Shown piece by piece: positions 1 through 8,199 of a stretch of DNA of 54,382 bases (position 1 is its first letter; every line of letters starts with the position of its first letter). Origin of the DNA: Candidatus Poseidoniaceae archaeon (GTDB lineage: Archaea > Thermoplasmatota > Poseidoniia > Poseidoniales > Poseidoniaceae); assembly GCA_949372655.1 (NCBI GenBank), contig CASIAI010000007.1, positions 1-54,382 on the forward strand, given 5' to 3'. The position numbers and the translations under genes were made by a program. The notes under the pieces were generated by a model. The model saw nothing but the letters and a program-made list of their open reading frames with translations. It did not search any database and was not told the DNA's origin.

Positions 1-1
1 T

Positions 2-1258
2 TTTGAAGTGAAGAACTTTGGATTTAGCCTAGCTACTTTCGAATTAGGAGTCGCGTCAGTAAATTCTGTTGAGTTAGAAATTTTTTCATCTTCAAATGAC
101 GAGAAAAGTCTAGATTTAGAAGGAGATGATGGAATTCTTCGGGACCTAGAGGCATTAGAATCAGTTTCATTCAAATGTAAAATTGACTTTACCTCCCAAA
201 GTCAATCGAGTAAAGACCCTGTTATTATCACAGTAATTAATTCGGAATCTGGAATGATTTTTGAAATAGATTTACCAATCCAAGTATTAGAAATTGAAAG
301 TATATTTTATCCTGCTCTACAATTAGAGTTTTCAGAACCTCCTGGATATTTATCAATATTACAAAATGATAGTCTTGAATTCTTTTTGATTATGCAATGG
401 AATCCTATCTTTGAGGTCTCATACTTCACTAATCAATGGAGAATCGATATATCTTTCACTGACTTAGAATCAAGTACTAATCCACTATTTGAATTATCTT
501 TAATGAGAAATAATTCATCATTGCAACCACCTCATGAATTTGCAATAGATGAAAATCAATTCTTCAGATTAATCATAGATGTCGATAGAGAAGCATTAGT
601 TGGTAATTATTCGATGAAAATAAATATTGAACAAATAAATAATGGTATCGGTAATCGGCTAACTTTTGAAAGTCAATTTGAATTCTCTGTATTAGAAAAC
701 TCTTCCCTAACTGAACCGAGCCACAATAATTCCAATGGCAATTCAACTGATGATTCTATTATTGATCCAAATAATAATTCTGCCAATAATTCCGATAATA
801 CTAACATCGATAATCTGTCTACTAACTCGTCTAATCCATTAGTAAATAACAGTCAAAATATAACTGATAATGTCACTAATAATACTCTACAGATTAATGA
901 TAATGGTACTGAAAACAAAAAAGCTGATTCAGATGATTCAGTTGAATCAAAGAGTTCTAATTTTGAATCTTGGTTCCTTGTGAGCATATTATTGATCCTT
1001 ATCTCCTTCATCTCTGTAATAATCATTAGACGAAAAGTTAGCCCTAAAGAACTTGGTGTTGAAGTTAATCAAGAGAAGGAAATAGTTGAGATAACCTCAC
1101 CTAATAACTCTATTATGCCGATAGAAGTTCCGGGTACTGAGGACTTGACTGTCATCAATCAATGGACTGATAATAATGGATATACATGGAAACAAATGTC
1201 AGACCGAAGTATGTTATGGTGGAATGGACAAGAATGGGTTCCGGTAAACTATAAGTGA
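2..1258 (+). CDS. Surface protein, single C-terminal membrane anchor (5' end cut by window)
   Basis: The frame is open to the window edge, so the N-terminus is missing; the first possible start inside the window is a GTG at 8. The visible part is an extracellular beta-type region without recognised family, then an Asn/Ser/Thr-rich linker (about residues 230-310) with many N-glycosylation-like NxS/T sites. One membrane helix follows (about 320-340, ending at IIIRRK), then a short cytoplasmic tail. The tail ends in a WWNGQEWVPV-type motif containing YTWKQM and WWNG, which resembles small Trp-rich C-terminal motifs on other archaeal and actinobacterial membrane proteins. Inferred role: cell-envelope protein held by one helix. 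The ligand or substrate is unknown. Confidence 0.7.
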   Translation, partial: FEVKNFGFSLATFELGVASVNSVELEIFSSSNDEKSLDLEGDDGILRDLEALESVSFKCKIDFTSQSQSSKDPVIITVINSESGMIFEIDLPIQVLEIESIFYPALQLEFSEPPGYLSILQNDSLEFFLIMQWNPIFEVSYFTNQWRIDISFTDLESSTNPLFELSLMRNNSSLQPPHEFAIDENQFFRLIIDVDREALVGNYSMKINIEQINNGIGNRLTFESQFEFSVLENSSLTEPSHNNSNGNSTDDSIIDPNNNSANNSDNTNIDNLSTNSSNPLVNNSQNITDNVTNNTLQINDNGTENKKADSDDSVESKSSNFESWFLVSILLILISFISVIIIRRKVSPKELGVEVNQEKEIVEITSPNNSIMPIEVPGTEDLTVINQWTDNNGYTWKQMSDRSMLWWNGQEWVPVNYK

Positions 1259-1325
1259 GCTATTATTCCTATCCTCAAAAAAATTTGACCCCGATGGTTT
1301 GAAATGTATCACCTCTATCCCCCTA

Positions 1326-1365
1326 TCGTCCTTCGGGACACGGGATGCACACTCGCTTAGGCGAG
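1326..1365 (+). promoter_or_regulatory. Two adjacent hairpins upstream of the recombinase
   Basis: Two perfect short inverted repeats sit side by side: GTCC-TTCG-GGAC at 1328-1339 and CTCGC-TTAG-GCGAG at 1352-1365. They lie 16-50 bases before the first ATG of the recombinase gene. They could be leader RNA structure, a terminator for the upstream gene without an obvious T-run, or recombinase binding sites. The sequence alone does not decide. Confidence 0.35.
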
Positions 1366-1380
1366 AGGCGGTGAACGCCA

Positions 1381-2475
1381 ATGAATGAGCGGAGGGATAC
1401 TATGAGAGAAAGAAAGGCTCTAAGGCCAAGTCAATTGAGACTAGGTCAAGACGATGATATTGGCCTTCCTGCTCGTCTAAGACATCTTCAGCATCTCCCA
1501 TGGACTAATTGCTATCTAAAGCAGTTAAAGTCAGAAAATAAATCTATTAATACTCAAAAATCATATGCTAGCGGATTGCGTTGTTTAGTTGAAACAACCT
1601 TACCTAGCGAATCTGTTCTGAGTCAAAAAGACTATGAAAAGATGACTATTCTAGACTTGGCAGAAAGAATGGAGCCTCTCAATGGTCGTATCGATTTGTG
1701 GACTCATAGTTTATCTGACTTGAAACCTACAACCTACAATGCTAGATTAGCTGCAGCTAGGCATCTTTTGAAGTGGTTAGGGCACAGATGGCCCGAACAC
1801 TTGACTAGAGCGAGAACTGGTAAAAGATTACCAAGAACATTGACTAGAAGGGAATTATCAATGGTTCTTGAAGCAGCCTCCAATAGCGAAGACCCTGTAG
1901 CCTCAATTGTAGTGACTTTGATGCTAGATACTGGGTTGCGTGTTAGTGAGGTATGTAATCTGAATTTTTCTGATATCGACTTAGAAGACCGCTCAGCTAG
2001 AGTATTAGGCGGAAAGGGTGATAAAGATAGGCTTGTTTTATTCACCCATAGAACTCTAGAAAGGATTCAAGCATGGTTACCGGTGAGAGAATCTAGAATT
2101 AAAAACGATGAGATCGCTTTACTATTAAATTCGGCCAAACGAAGATTACAACCAAGAGGAGTTCAGAGATTAATGGATTCTTTAGCATCGGATGCAGGGC
2201 TGCCAAAGGGTAAACTAACTCCACACGTACTTCGACATAACTTTGCCACGGGACTTTTAGAACGTGGTGCTGATTTAGTATCTATTCAGAAATTACTCGG
2301 ACATAGCACCATTGCAACCACCAGAGTATACCTTGAGATATCGGATCAAACTTTGAGAGAAGTATACCATAGAGCCCAGGCTACACGAGAACATCTTGAA
2401 CAGAATGTACAAGAGCAGAAAGAACTTATTGAGAACACGCCTTCTACAAGCGTAGTAGGAATTGATGAAAATTAA
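1381..2475 (+). CDS. xerA: Tyrosine recombinase, XerC/XerD/XerA type
   Basis: This is a DNA strand-exchange enzyme of the phage-integrase family. The N-terminal SAM-like core-binding domain spans about residues 35-135 and the catalytic domain about 150-335. All catalytic residues are visible: R187 (GLRVSEV), a Lys in GGKGDKDR (K212 or K215), H282 and R285 (HVLRH), H308 (LLGHST) and nucleophile Y317. The size and lone position fit a chromosomal XerA acting in dimer resolution; no integron, att pair or phage gene is nearby. Two starts are credible: ATG 1381 after GGCGGTGA, or ATG 1402 after GGAGGG at 1391-1396. A disordered charged tail follows the Tyr. Confidence 0.9.
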   Translation: MNERRDTMRERKALRPSQLRLGQDDDIGLPARLRHLQHLPWTNCYLKQLKSENKSINTQKSYASGLRCLVETTLPSESVLSQKDYEKMTILDLAERMEPLNGRIDLWTHSLSDLKPTTYNARLAAARHLLKWLGHRWPEHLTRARTGKRLPRTLTRRELSMVLEAASNSEDPVASIVVTLMLDTGLRVSEVCNLNFSDIDLEDRSARVLGGKGDKDRLVLFTHRTLERIQAWLPVRESRIKNDEIALLLNSAKRRLQPRGVQRLMDSLASDAGLPKGKLTPHVLRHNFATGLLERGADLVSIQKLLGHSTIATTRVYLEISDQTLREVYHRAQATREHLEQNVQEQKELIENTPSTSVVGIDEN

Positions 2476-2699
2476 TTCTTCTTTGCTTCCCGCTTAGAAA
2501 TTTTATCAGGCCCAAACCAACTTCTACGTGGTTTTACCTGTTGACCCATATGCCCGATAATTGGACAGAATTTTCCAGAACGACATCTTGAACAATTTTC
2601 TTTAGGTGGAAGTTCGACCGCTTTTCTTAATCGGCCATACTTCCTTCGAGGCATGAAGTCCACTTTTCTAAGCGGTCTTTGAACAATTCGTAAAATCAC
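2472..2699 (-). CDS. Small basic protein with a Cys cluster
   Basis: A 75-residue protein of unknown function. It is rich in Arg and Lys and carries CSRCRSGKFC, a compact Cys cluster that could bind zinc, with a further His downstream (IGHMG). The GTG at 2699 overlaps the stop of the upstream H1-like gene as GTGA, which suggests translational coupling. An internal ATG at 2654 (MPRRKYGRL) gives a 60-residue alternative with a cleaner N-terminus. Its charge and its position behind a nucleoid-type gene make nucleic-acid binding plausible, but this is inference only. The 3' ends of this gene and the recombinase overlap by 4 bases. Confidence 0.6.
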   Translation of the reverse strand: MILRIVQRPLRKVDFMPRRKYGRLRKAVELPPKENCSRCRSGKFCPIIGHMGQQVKPRRSWFGPDKISKREAKKN

Positions 2700-3235
2700 T
2701 TCTTCATGTTCTTAAACCAAGACATTTTTGAAAGTGGGGTTTTGGCTGAAGGGCCGATTTTTTTACGCTCTTTAGGAGTTGATTCCGACGCATTCGGCTT
2801 GGTACTTTTAGCTAAGTTTTTGGCTGCTGCTTTGACCTTAGATACAGTTGCCTTGGCTTTTGCTGGTGCTTTCTTAGCCGATGCTTTGGCTTTAGATGCA
2901 GTTGCCTTGGCTTTTGCTGGTGCTTTCTTAGCCGCTGCTTTTGCCTTAGACGCAGTTGCCTTGGCTTTTGCTGGTGCTTTCTTAGCCGCTGCCTTGGCCT
3001 TGGACGTTACAGCCTTAGCAGAAGATGTTGCTTTGTCAGCAGTTAGTGCGGCAGCCGCTATTTTATTAGCAACTGCAGCCTTAATCCCCACCTTAATTAA
3101 TTTAGAAGCCCCAGCGGAAGCTACTTTTGATACTGAGTCTAATTTTGCATCTACTAACTTCTTAGCAGTGGCTGCTCCTACCCCTGGTAGTGCGGTCAAT
3201 TTTTCAATCTTGGAAGCCTTTGTCTGTGAAGCCAT
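2696..3235 (-). CDS. Histone-H1-like protein: helix-hairpin-helix domain plus Ala/Lys/Pro tail
   Basis: The N-terminal 70 residues form a helix-hairpin-helix unit like those of Rad51/DisA N-termini (LTALPGVGAATAKKL, then a second hairpin around KVGIKAAVANK). The rest is an H1-like tail of KAAAKKAPAKAKATASKA units with an 18-residue period. The start is set at ATG 3235 because AGGTGAT lies four bases before it; the longer frame to 3340 has no ribosome site. Inferred role: sequence-independent DNA binding through HhH and bending or charge neutralisation through the tail, as for eukaryotic H1 and bacterial AlgP/Hc-like tails. The stop overlaps the next gene. Confidence 0.75.
   Translation of the reverse strand: MASQTKASKIEKLTALPGVGAATAKKLVDAKLDSVSKVASAGASKLIKVGIKAAVANKIAAAALTADKATSSAKAVTSKAKAAAKKAPAKAKATASKAKAAAKKAPAKAKATASKAKASAKKAPAKAKATVSKVKAAAKNLAKSTKPNASESTPKERKKIGPSAKTPLSKMSWFKNMKK
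2847..3000 (-). repeat. 54-bp tandem repeat encoding the H1-like tail
   Basis: A block beginning GTTGCCTTGGCTTTTGCTGG on the plus strand starts at 2847, 2901 and 2955, giving an exact 54-bp period (18 codons). The copies differ at only a few bases, so the array is young and may vary in copy number between strains. Confidence 0.85.
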
Positions 3236-3323
3236 AGTATCACCTAATACATGCAAGAAGGCTTTCTTTCTTGAACTCTTCCTTGGTTTAAGGATGTTAA
3301 GTAGGTGGATTGATGAAGATTGA

Positions 3324-4265
3324 ATGCCACCCCGAATCATGGCGGCAGAAGGTCAAACTCAATCTTCAATTCTTGTGTGTCAAGTGCGGAGCGCTAAATC
3401 AGAACATAAAATGGATGAAACAAATTTTCTTCTCCGTACCAAAAACTTCCCATCTCCCAGTAAAGTGGTTTACTTGGGTAATGTAACTAGTACTCTTATT
3501 TCACTACTTGAAAACCCTGAAACACCAATCTTCACCGTACCGCCATCATATAATGAACAGAAATGGACTCTGGAAACTACAAGTGGTCAATTAAAAGTTA
3601 CAATTAGTTCGGATTCTTACTGGGGTTTTGGACTGTTTAATTCAGGTTACTTGAACATAATAACTCTCGAAGGTCCAATACATCTTAGAAGTAGAGTAGT
3701 GTATGATTTAACCTCTGCTCTACCCTATAAACCATGGGAGTTCAAACACCTAAGTTCAGCACATAAGTGGATAAAAAGAAATTTCCCCGAAGTAGATGAA
3801 AAGAAAAATCAACATACGTGGTCAGAATTAATTGATTACTCTAACCGAAGGTTTAACGAGATTATTCAAGTGATGAAAAGTGCTCTAGAAAAAGTATCTC
3901 GAAAAGTTAAACTCACGGATTCTAATGAATTCTGGAATAAAGAAAAGGCGAGAGTTTCTCTTGCCGCTGTCGAATTTGATTTGGAATTGGCAAGAGGGGC
4001 ATTAGCCGATAATAATGCCCCAGCAGTCGAAAGAGCGATTGCAAGAATTGAAGCATCATTAATCGAAGCAGACCCGGAAACTGGAGTTCATGATAATGAA
4101 TATAATGATGATTTACAAAAAGATTCAATTGTGATTTCGGAAATAACTATTGAGGAAAAGGTATCTGTTACAAAAGACCTTGACTCAATTAATCAAATCG
4201 ATTCAGTAACTCAAAATGAAGACATTCCGTTAATTGATTTGACTATAGGGTCTGAGCAAGAATAA
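3324..4265 (+). CDS. Hypothetical protein
   Basis: A 313-residue soluble protein of no recognised family. The N-terminal half has mixed beta-rich sequence with aromatic residues (YWGFGLFNSGYLN). The centre is helical (about residues 165-250), with a region of alternating charge and Ala that could form a coiled coil (VSLAAVEFDLELARGAL). The C-terminal 60 residues are acidic and probably disordered. The start could be ATG 3324 or ATG 3339. It is divergent from the H1-like gene, leaving about 88 bases for two promoters. No signal peptide or membrane helix is seen. Confidence 0.6.
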   Translation: MPPRIMAAEGQTQSSILVCQVRSAKSEHKMDETNFLLRTKNFPSPSKVVYLGNVTSTLISLLENPETPIFTVPPSYNEQKWTLETTSGQLKVTISSDSYWGFGLFNSGYLNIITLEGPIHLRSRVVYDLTSALPYKPWEFKHLSSAHKWIKRNFPEVDEKKNQHTWSELIDYSNRRFNEIIQVMKSALEKVSRKVKLTDSNEFWNKEKARVSLAAVEFDLELARGALADNNAPAVERAIARIEASLIEADPETGVHDNEYNDDLQKDSIVISEITIEEKVSVTKDLDSINQIDSVTQNEDIPLIDLTIGSEQE

Positions 4266-4334
4266 TTCATTTTAGCCTGATTCTATGCCGCGTCGCGTTG
4301 ATAAAGGAGGGGCTACTCGGGAGGAATGGTTCAA

Positions 4335-4526
4335 ATGGCATCTAAGAAGAAATCCGACGGAAGTGGTATCCAGCAAGCTGCTGGTTTGATTAGATATTTC
4401 GATGAGGAATCAGAGGACGCATGGAAGATTACTCCTTTCCAAGTTTATTCGGCTTGTATTTTGATTGGTACTTTCTTTTACCTCGTAAACCAAGGTGTCG
4501 TAAGTGCTATTTGGAATCTGTTTTGA
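4335..4526 (+). CDS. secG: Preprotein translocase subunit Sec61-beta (SecG)
   Basis: A 63-residue protein with the archaeal Sec61-beta layout. A short Lys/Gly/Ser-rich cytoplasmic N-terminus leads to the conserved AGLIRYFDEE segment, then KITPFQVY and one membrane helix near the C-terminus (ACILIGTFFYLVNQG). It is the small peripheral subunit of the SecYE-beta channel in the cytoplasmic membrane. ATG 4335 is preferred because GGGAGG at 4319-4324 is ten bases upstream; the in-frame ATG at 4326 is too close to it. It stands alone, as is usual for this gene, and converges on the next gene. Confidence 0.92.
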   Translation: MASKKKSDGSGIQQAAGLIRYFDEESEDAWKITPFQVYSACILIGTFFYLVNQGVVSAIWNLF

Positions 4527-4533
4527 TTAGTAA

Positions 4534-4914
4534 TCAAAGTGGCTTGATCATAATAATCTTGTTTTCTTTTGCCGCCATGCGTTGAGCAACTTGCATTGCT
4601 GTCTTTAGGTCGGCTGTAGCTCCAAGAGTCTTTTCACCTTCTGAATCATGAACAATTAAACGATGAGTTAGATTTTTCAAAATACCATCTTCGATTCTTT
4701 CAAATACCCAATGTTCATCTTCTATTCTAATCATTGCTGGAACATCAACTAATGGCCCCATCTGATTACCAGTAACCGTAGTTCTTGATTTCAATCCTCT
4801 CAAATCTTTGATTGGATTCCAAGTTCTAATGCGAACTGGGGCTCTTATTCTTCTTTTATTTTCTACTCCATCTCTAAACGCTCTAGTCATTAGGGTCCCA
4901 TCCCTCGAAGTCAT
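4534..4914 (-). CDS. Hypothetical protein
   Basis: A basic protein of about 127 residues without a recognised family. The N-terminal third is Arg-rich (RRIRAPVRIRTW); the remainder looks like a small alpha/beta domain ending in a helix and a strand (MQVAQRMAAKENKIIMIKPL). There is no signal peptide or membrane segment. The frame can be extended to a TTG at 4923; ATG 4914 or ATG 4890 (behind GAGGGATGGG) are better starts. It is convergent with Sec61-beta, seven bases apart. The basic N-terminus would allow RNA or ribosome contact, but nothing here proves it. Confidence 0.55.
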   Translation of the reverse strand: MTSRDGTLMTRAFRDGVENKRRIRAPVRIRTWNPIKDLRGLKSRTTVTGNQMGPLVDVPAMIRIEDEHWVFERIEDGILKNLTHRLIVHDSEGEKTLGATADLKTAMQVAQRMAAKENKIIMIKPL

Positions 4915-4983
4915 TGACTTCAAACACAGGTTTGCCTATTCACTAATAAGAAGCGCGACCGTTTAGATGATTAAAAGACCGTT

Positions 4984-6381
4984 TCAAGCAATTCCTAAAG
5001 ATTTCATTTGCTTGATATGAAACTCAATGCGCTTACTTGAAAATAATCCTAACAACCATCCGACAGTCAGAAAACTCATCAAGGGCCATTCTGTTGAAAA
5101 AGAAAAGACTAGAATTACAGAAATAATAGCTATTAGTGGAAATAGGGTACTAATCAAAGACGGTGATGTAATATCTTTTTCAATATACCAAGGCTGTATC
5201 AGGCTAATAGCCAGTAATATCCAACTTGCAGGTAATAAAAACACTGCAAAAGGAGTTATCATGAACATAATATTTGGTGCAAAAATAAGAGATATCCTGA
5301 GCCACCATAACTCTGGACGTGCTGCTCCATCAAAACCAAAATTAGGCAATACTAAAGAAATCACCATAATAATTACCATTCCAATTACTAACCAACTAGC
5401 CTGTAGAATATATCCGTTACCTTGACTAAATGGCTCACTACTTCTGAGAAAATACGCTGTAATACCAAATAAGAGTATACAATTCAACACCATTTGAAAT
5501 GTTAAGGAATTACTACGCCCTTCTCCATGCTGTAGATTTGCTTCAATCATCTTACAAGGTACGGTGATGAATGTTAGGCCAATGGCGTTAGATAAGAAAA
5601 ATATAACCATGACAAAAGAACCATCTTGCGATATATTGAGCCACCATGAGTTTGTCGATTGAACAGAATTTATCAGTAGATATATCATTAATGGTAAAAT
5701 CGCATACATCTTTAGTTTAGTTCTTCTTGATAATATGTCTAAACCGTTGTCTGTAAGTGGAATTGTAGTAACTGCAAATAATTCACTACTAACTAAAATC
5801 ATGGCACCTGTAAGTATCACTAGTATCCAAGAATATTCGCCAAGTGAAGAATTAGTGATTTGTAATGGTAACGAGTTTGGTGAATAGTATGATGACTCAG
5901 GGAATAAAATCCAAAAGGAAACTAATGCTGAGAAAGAAATGTACGACATTATTCTATTTTGTACAAGTTTTCTAATCTCTAAACTAGAATTGGATATACT
6001 GGGTAATTTATGGCTCAATAAAGCAAAACAAAGTAGTAAAAAAAGTATTGACTCCGATGCACCTTCACCGGTAATCAACAGCCTTAAATCCGAAAATTCA
6101 AAGTCACCCGGCCCGAGTATTTTAGCTATTTCTAGATAAGATGTATCGCGTTGTACTATCGTTTTTATTCGATTAAGAAGCATTATTACGACCACTACTA
6201 AAGGGCCAAACCTATGTGTTTTTACTATAGCCTTACTCACTGGTTGTGAGAATTTTTCACTATAGGATTCTATTTTAGAAGGTAGAAGCCATCCGACTAA
6301 AAGTACTAACAAAACGGGGAAAAGCAACGGTGCAGTATCTCCCAGCATATTCGATTCTAGAGGGCGAAAGCCCTTGAGCAT
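4984..6381 (-). CDS. Polytopic membrane protein, about 12 helices
   Basis: A 465-residue integral membrane protein with roughly 12-13 hydrophobic segments evenly spaced through its length, short loops and no recognisable domain motif. No transporter signature, charged catalytic motif or cofactor site was found. An internal ATG at 6348 (MLGDTAPLLF) would put the first helix directly at the N-terminus and may be the true start. It is divergent from the RNA methyltransferase gene, with 38 bases between the outer starts. Function cannot be assigned; a lineage-specific transporter or envelope-glycan protein are possibilities only. Confidence 0.6.
   Translation of the reverse strand: MLKGFRPLESNMLGDTAPLLFPVLLVLLVGWLLPSKIESYSEKFSQPVSKAIVKTHRFGPLVVVVIMLLNRIKTIVQRDTSYLEIAKILGPGDFEFSDLRLLITGEGASESILFLLLCFALLSHKLPSISNSSLEIRKLVQNRIMSYISFSALVSFWILFPESSYYSPNSLPLQITNSSLGEYSWILVILTGAMILVSSELFAVTTIPLTDNGLDILSRRTKLKMYAILPLMIYLLINSVQSTNSWWLNISQDGSFVMVIFFLSNAIGLTFITVPCKMIEANLQHGEGRSNSLTFQMVLNCILLFGITAYFLRSSEPFSQGNGYILQASWLVIGMVIIMVISLVLPNFGFDGAARPELWWLRISLIFAPNIMFMITPFAVFLLPASWILLAISLIQPWYIEKDITSPSLISTLFPLIAIISVILVFSFSTEWPLMSFLTVGWLLGLFSSKRIEFHIKQMKSLGIA
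6361..6374. promoter_or_regulatory. GAAA-loop hairpin between divergent genes
   Basis: AGGGC-GAAA-GCCCT forms a perfect five-pair stem with a GNRA tetraloop on the plus strand, 46 bases before the methyltransferase ATG. It would be in that gene's leader if transcription starts upstream. It is short enough to arise by chance. Confidence 0.25.
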
Positions 6382-6419
6382 GGCGGAAGCAAGATAGAGA
6401 TGATAGCAGACCGACAGGC

Positions 6420-8198
6420 ATGGCCAATGCAGGTTGGGAGGAAGAAGACCTCAGCAAAATCTCTAGAGAGTCCTGCTTGACCAAATTAGCCTTAGAACTT
6501 GGAATTGACCTTGATTCATGGGTAAATACGGCCACATCTCCCCTTCCAGAAACCCTCAGAGTCACCATATCTCGTAAAGATAGAGAATGGACTGTTTCTG
6601 AATTGAAGAAAATGGGTGCAAAGCCAATTTCTTGGATGCCAAATAACACTGCATGGCAGATGCCCTTTTCTCGAGGCAAAGTCCCTGAAGGATATAGTAA
6701 GAGAATTTTGACAATCTTACATGACTCTGGACGAATTACTCGACAAGAAGCAGCAAGTATGTTACCTGTTGAGTTACTTAATCCCAAAAATGGTGATATG
6801 ATACTTGATATGTGTGCAGCACCAGGCTCTAAAACTACTCAACTAGCAGAAAAGATATCCCCTGAAGGATTTGTTATTGCTAATGAGCCTGTTTCGGGTA
6901 GGGCGAATATGTTAATCTCAAACAGGGCAAGGCTTGCCTTACCAAATATTCTGATCAATCAACAAGATGGAAGGCATATTGGTCGAATTCCACCACCAGG
7001 CTATGATGCAGTTCTCACCGATGTTCCATGCACTGGAACTGCCACTACTAGGAAGAACCGAAAAATATGGAAGTCATGGACTCCAAAGTCTAGTCGAGGT
7101 TTATTCGAACTCCAGGTATCGATCGTAACTCGAGGTGCTAAGCTGTTGAAGCCTGATGGGAAATTGGTTTATTCGACATGTAGTATTGACCCGTGCGAAA
7201 ATGAAGCAGTTGTTGCAGAGGTTCTGCGTGAGTGTCCATGGCTAGAATTAATCGAAATTAATGAAGCGCTAGTTGATGGATTAATTCTAAAACCTGGGTT
7301 AAGTGATTGGAATATCCTTGACGAAAGTGGAGATTCTGTAGAGATGGGAGATGAACTTCCAAGATTACCAAACTTGAAATTAAAGCATCTATGCCGTGAA
7401 GATAGAGCTAAATTCGACCCTGAATTCGAGAGTGAAAAAGAGGCTAAGATTTCTCAAGACCTTACTATGTGCCGCAGATTACTCCATACAGATAATGATA
7501 CGGGTGGTTTCTTCGCAGCAATCTTTAGACATAAGCCAGAAGCAACTCCAGAAGGAATCGCTAAGGCTTACATTCCAAAACGAAAACCTATTCCTGGCTC
7601 AACTTGGAAACCAAAACTAATGGAACATCCTGAGACAAATCGACATTCCGTACATTTAGCTGATGAAGAAACTGTAAAACAAATCTCTCAAGGATACCAA
7701 ATCGATGCTGAAAAATGGTCGTGGTGGAGTCGCGGAAGAAGATTAAACATCGCCCCAAAGTCTGTCAGTGATAGATTATACAATCGGGTTTGTCCAAATA
7801 AAAGAGGAGATTTATGGCCCAAAGGTACTTTCCATCCGTTAAAATTGATTCATGTTGGGATGCCAACCTTTGTCGAAAATAAGGGTATATGGCGAACTAG
7901 GCAAGAAGCAATTCCTGCCCTTGAACACGACCTAGGAAAGACGACAATAGAAGTCGAAAGAGAATTTACGATTAGGATGCTAGAAGGGTGGGTTCCAACG
8001 GTTGAAGAATTCCAAGAAGAATTAAGTTTAGATGAGTTAAACGAAGGCCCACTACTATTGACTTGTCGACTGAGTGGCTCAGATTCTCTTATCTCAGCAT
8101 GGGCAGGGGTTCGAGTTAGTTTAATGATAAATACTCTTGAGAGAGACATAATCAGAGCAAAGCTGGGTATCGACTTTGAGAATAAGGATGGGGCATAA
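6420..8198 (+). CDS. RNA (cytosine-5) methyltransferase, NSUN/Trm4-like
   Basis: An SAM-dependent m5C methyltransferase of the RsmB/NSUN family, probably acting on tRNA. The SAM loop DMCAAPGSKTT is near residue 130. Motif IV DVPCTGTAT (about 200) and motif VI YSTCSIDPCENE (about 250) carry the two cysteines used for catalysis and release. At 592 residues it is longer than bacterial RsmB-type enzymes. The C-terminal half (about 390-590) resembles the extended tail of eukaryotic Trm4/NSUN2, where a PUA-like fold binds the substrate. The overall match to Trm4 rather than the short archaeal enzyme is inference from length and motif spacing. Confidence 0.85.
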   Translation: MANAGWEEEDLSKISRESCLTKLALELGIDLDSWVNTATSPLPETLRVTISRKDREWTVSELKKMGAKPISWMPNNTAWQMPFSRGKVPEGYSKRILTILHDSGRITRQEAASMLPVELLNPKNGDMILDMCAAPGSKTTQLAEKISPEGFVIANEPVSGRANMLISNRARLALPNILINQQDGRHIGRIPPPGYDAVLTDVPCTGTATTRKNRKIWKSWTPKSSRGLFELQVSIVTRGAKLLKPDGKLVYSTCSIDPCENEAVVAEVLRECPWLELIEINEALVDGLILKPGLSDWNILDESGDSVEMGDELPRLPNLKLKHLCREDRAKFDPEFESEKEAKISQDLTMCRRLLHTDNDTGGFFAAIFRHKPEATPEGIAKAYIPKRKPIPGSTWKPKLMEHPETNRHSVHLADEETVKQISQGYQIDAEKWSWWSRGRRLNIAPKSVSDRLYNRVCPNKRGDLWPKGTFHPLKLIHVGMPTFVENKGIWRTRQEAIPALEHDLGKTTIEVEREFTIRMLEGWVPTVEEFQEELSLDELNEGPLLLTCRLSGSDSLISAWAGVRVSLMINTLERDIIRAKLGIDFENKDGA

Positions 8199-8199
8199 T

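Noticed and set aside
1381-2475. Recombinase considered as part of an integrated element
   Set aside because: No attachment site pair, cargo, phage or integron genes surround it; catalytic set and size fit chromosomal XerA.
2847-3000. Regular repeats considered as a CRISPR array
   Set aside because: The 54-bp units are contiguous with no unique spacers and lie inside a coding tail. No cas genes are present.
2706-3323. 205-residue plus-strand frame rich in Ala, Leu, Phe
   Set aside because: It is the antisense of the H1-like repeat gene; the 54-bp array keeps both strands open. Minus strand has the ribosome site and meaningful HhH domain.
3236-3340. Upstream extension of the H1-like gene
   Set aside because: No ribosome site there, whereas AGGTGAT precedes the internal ATG at 3235.
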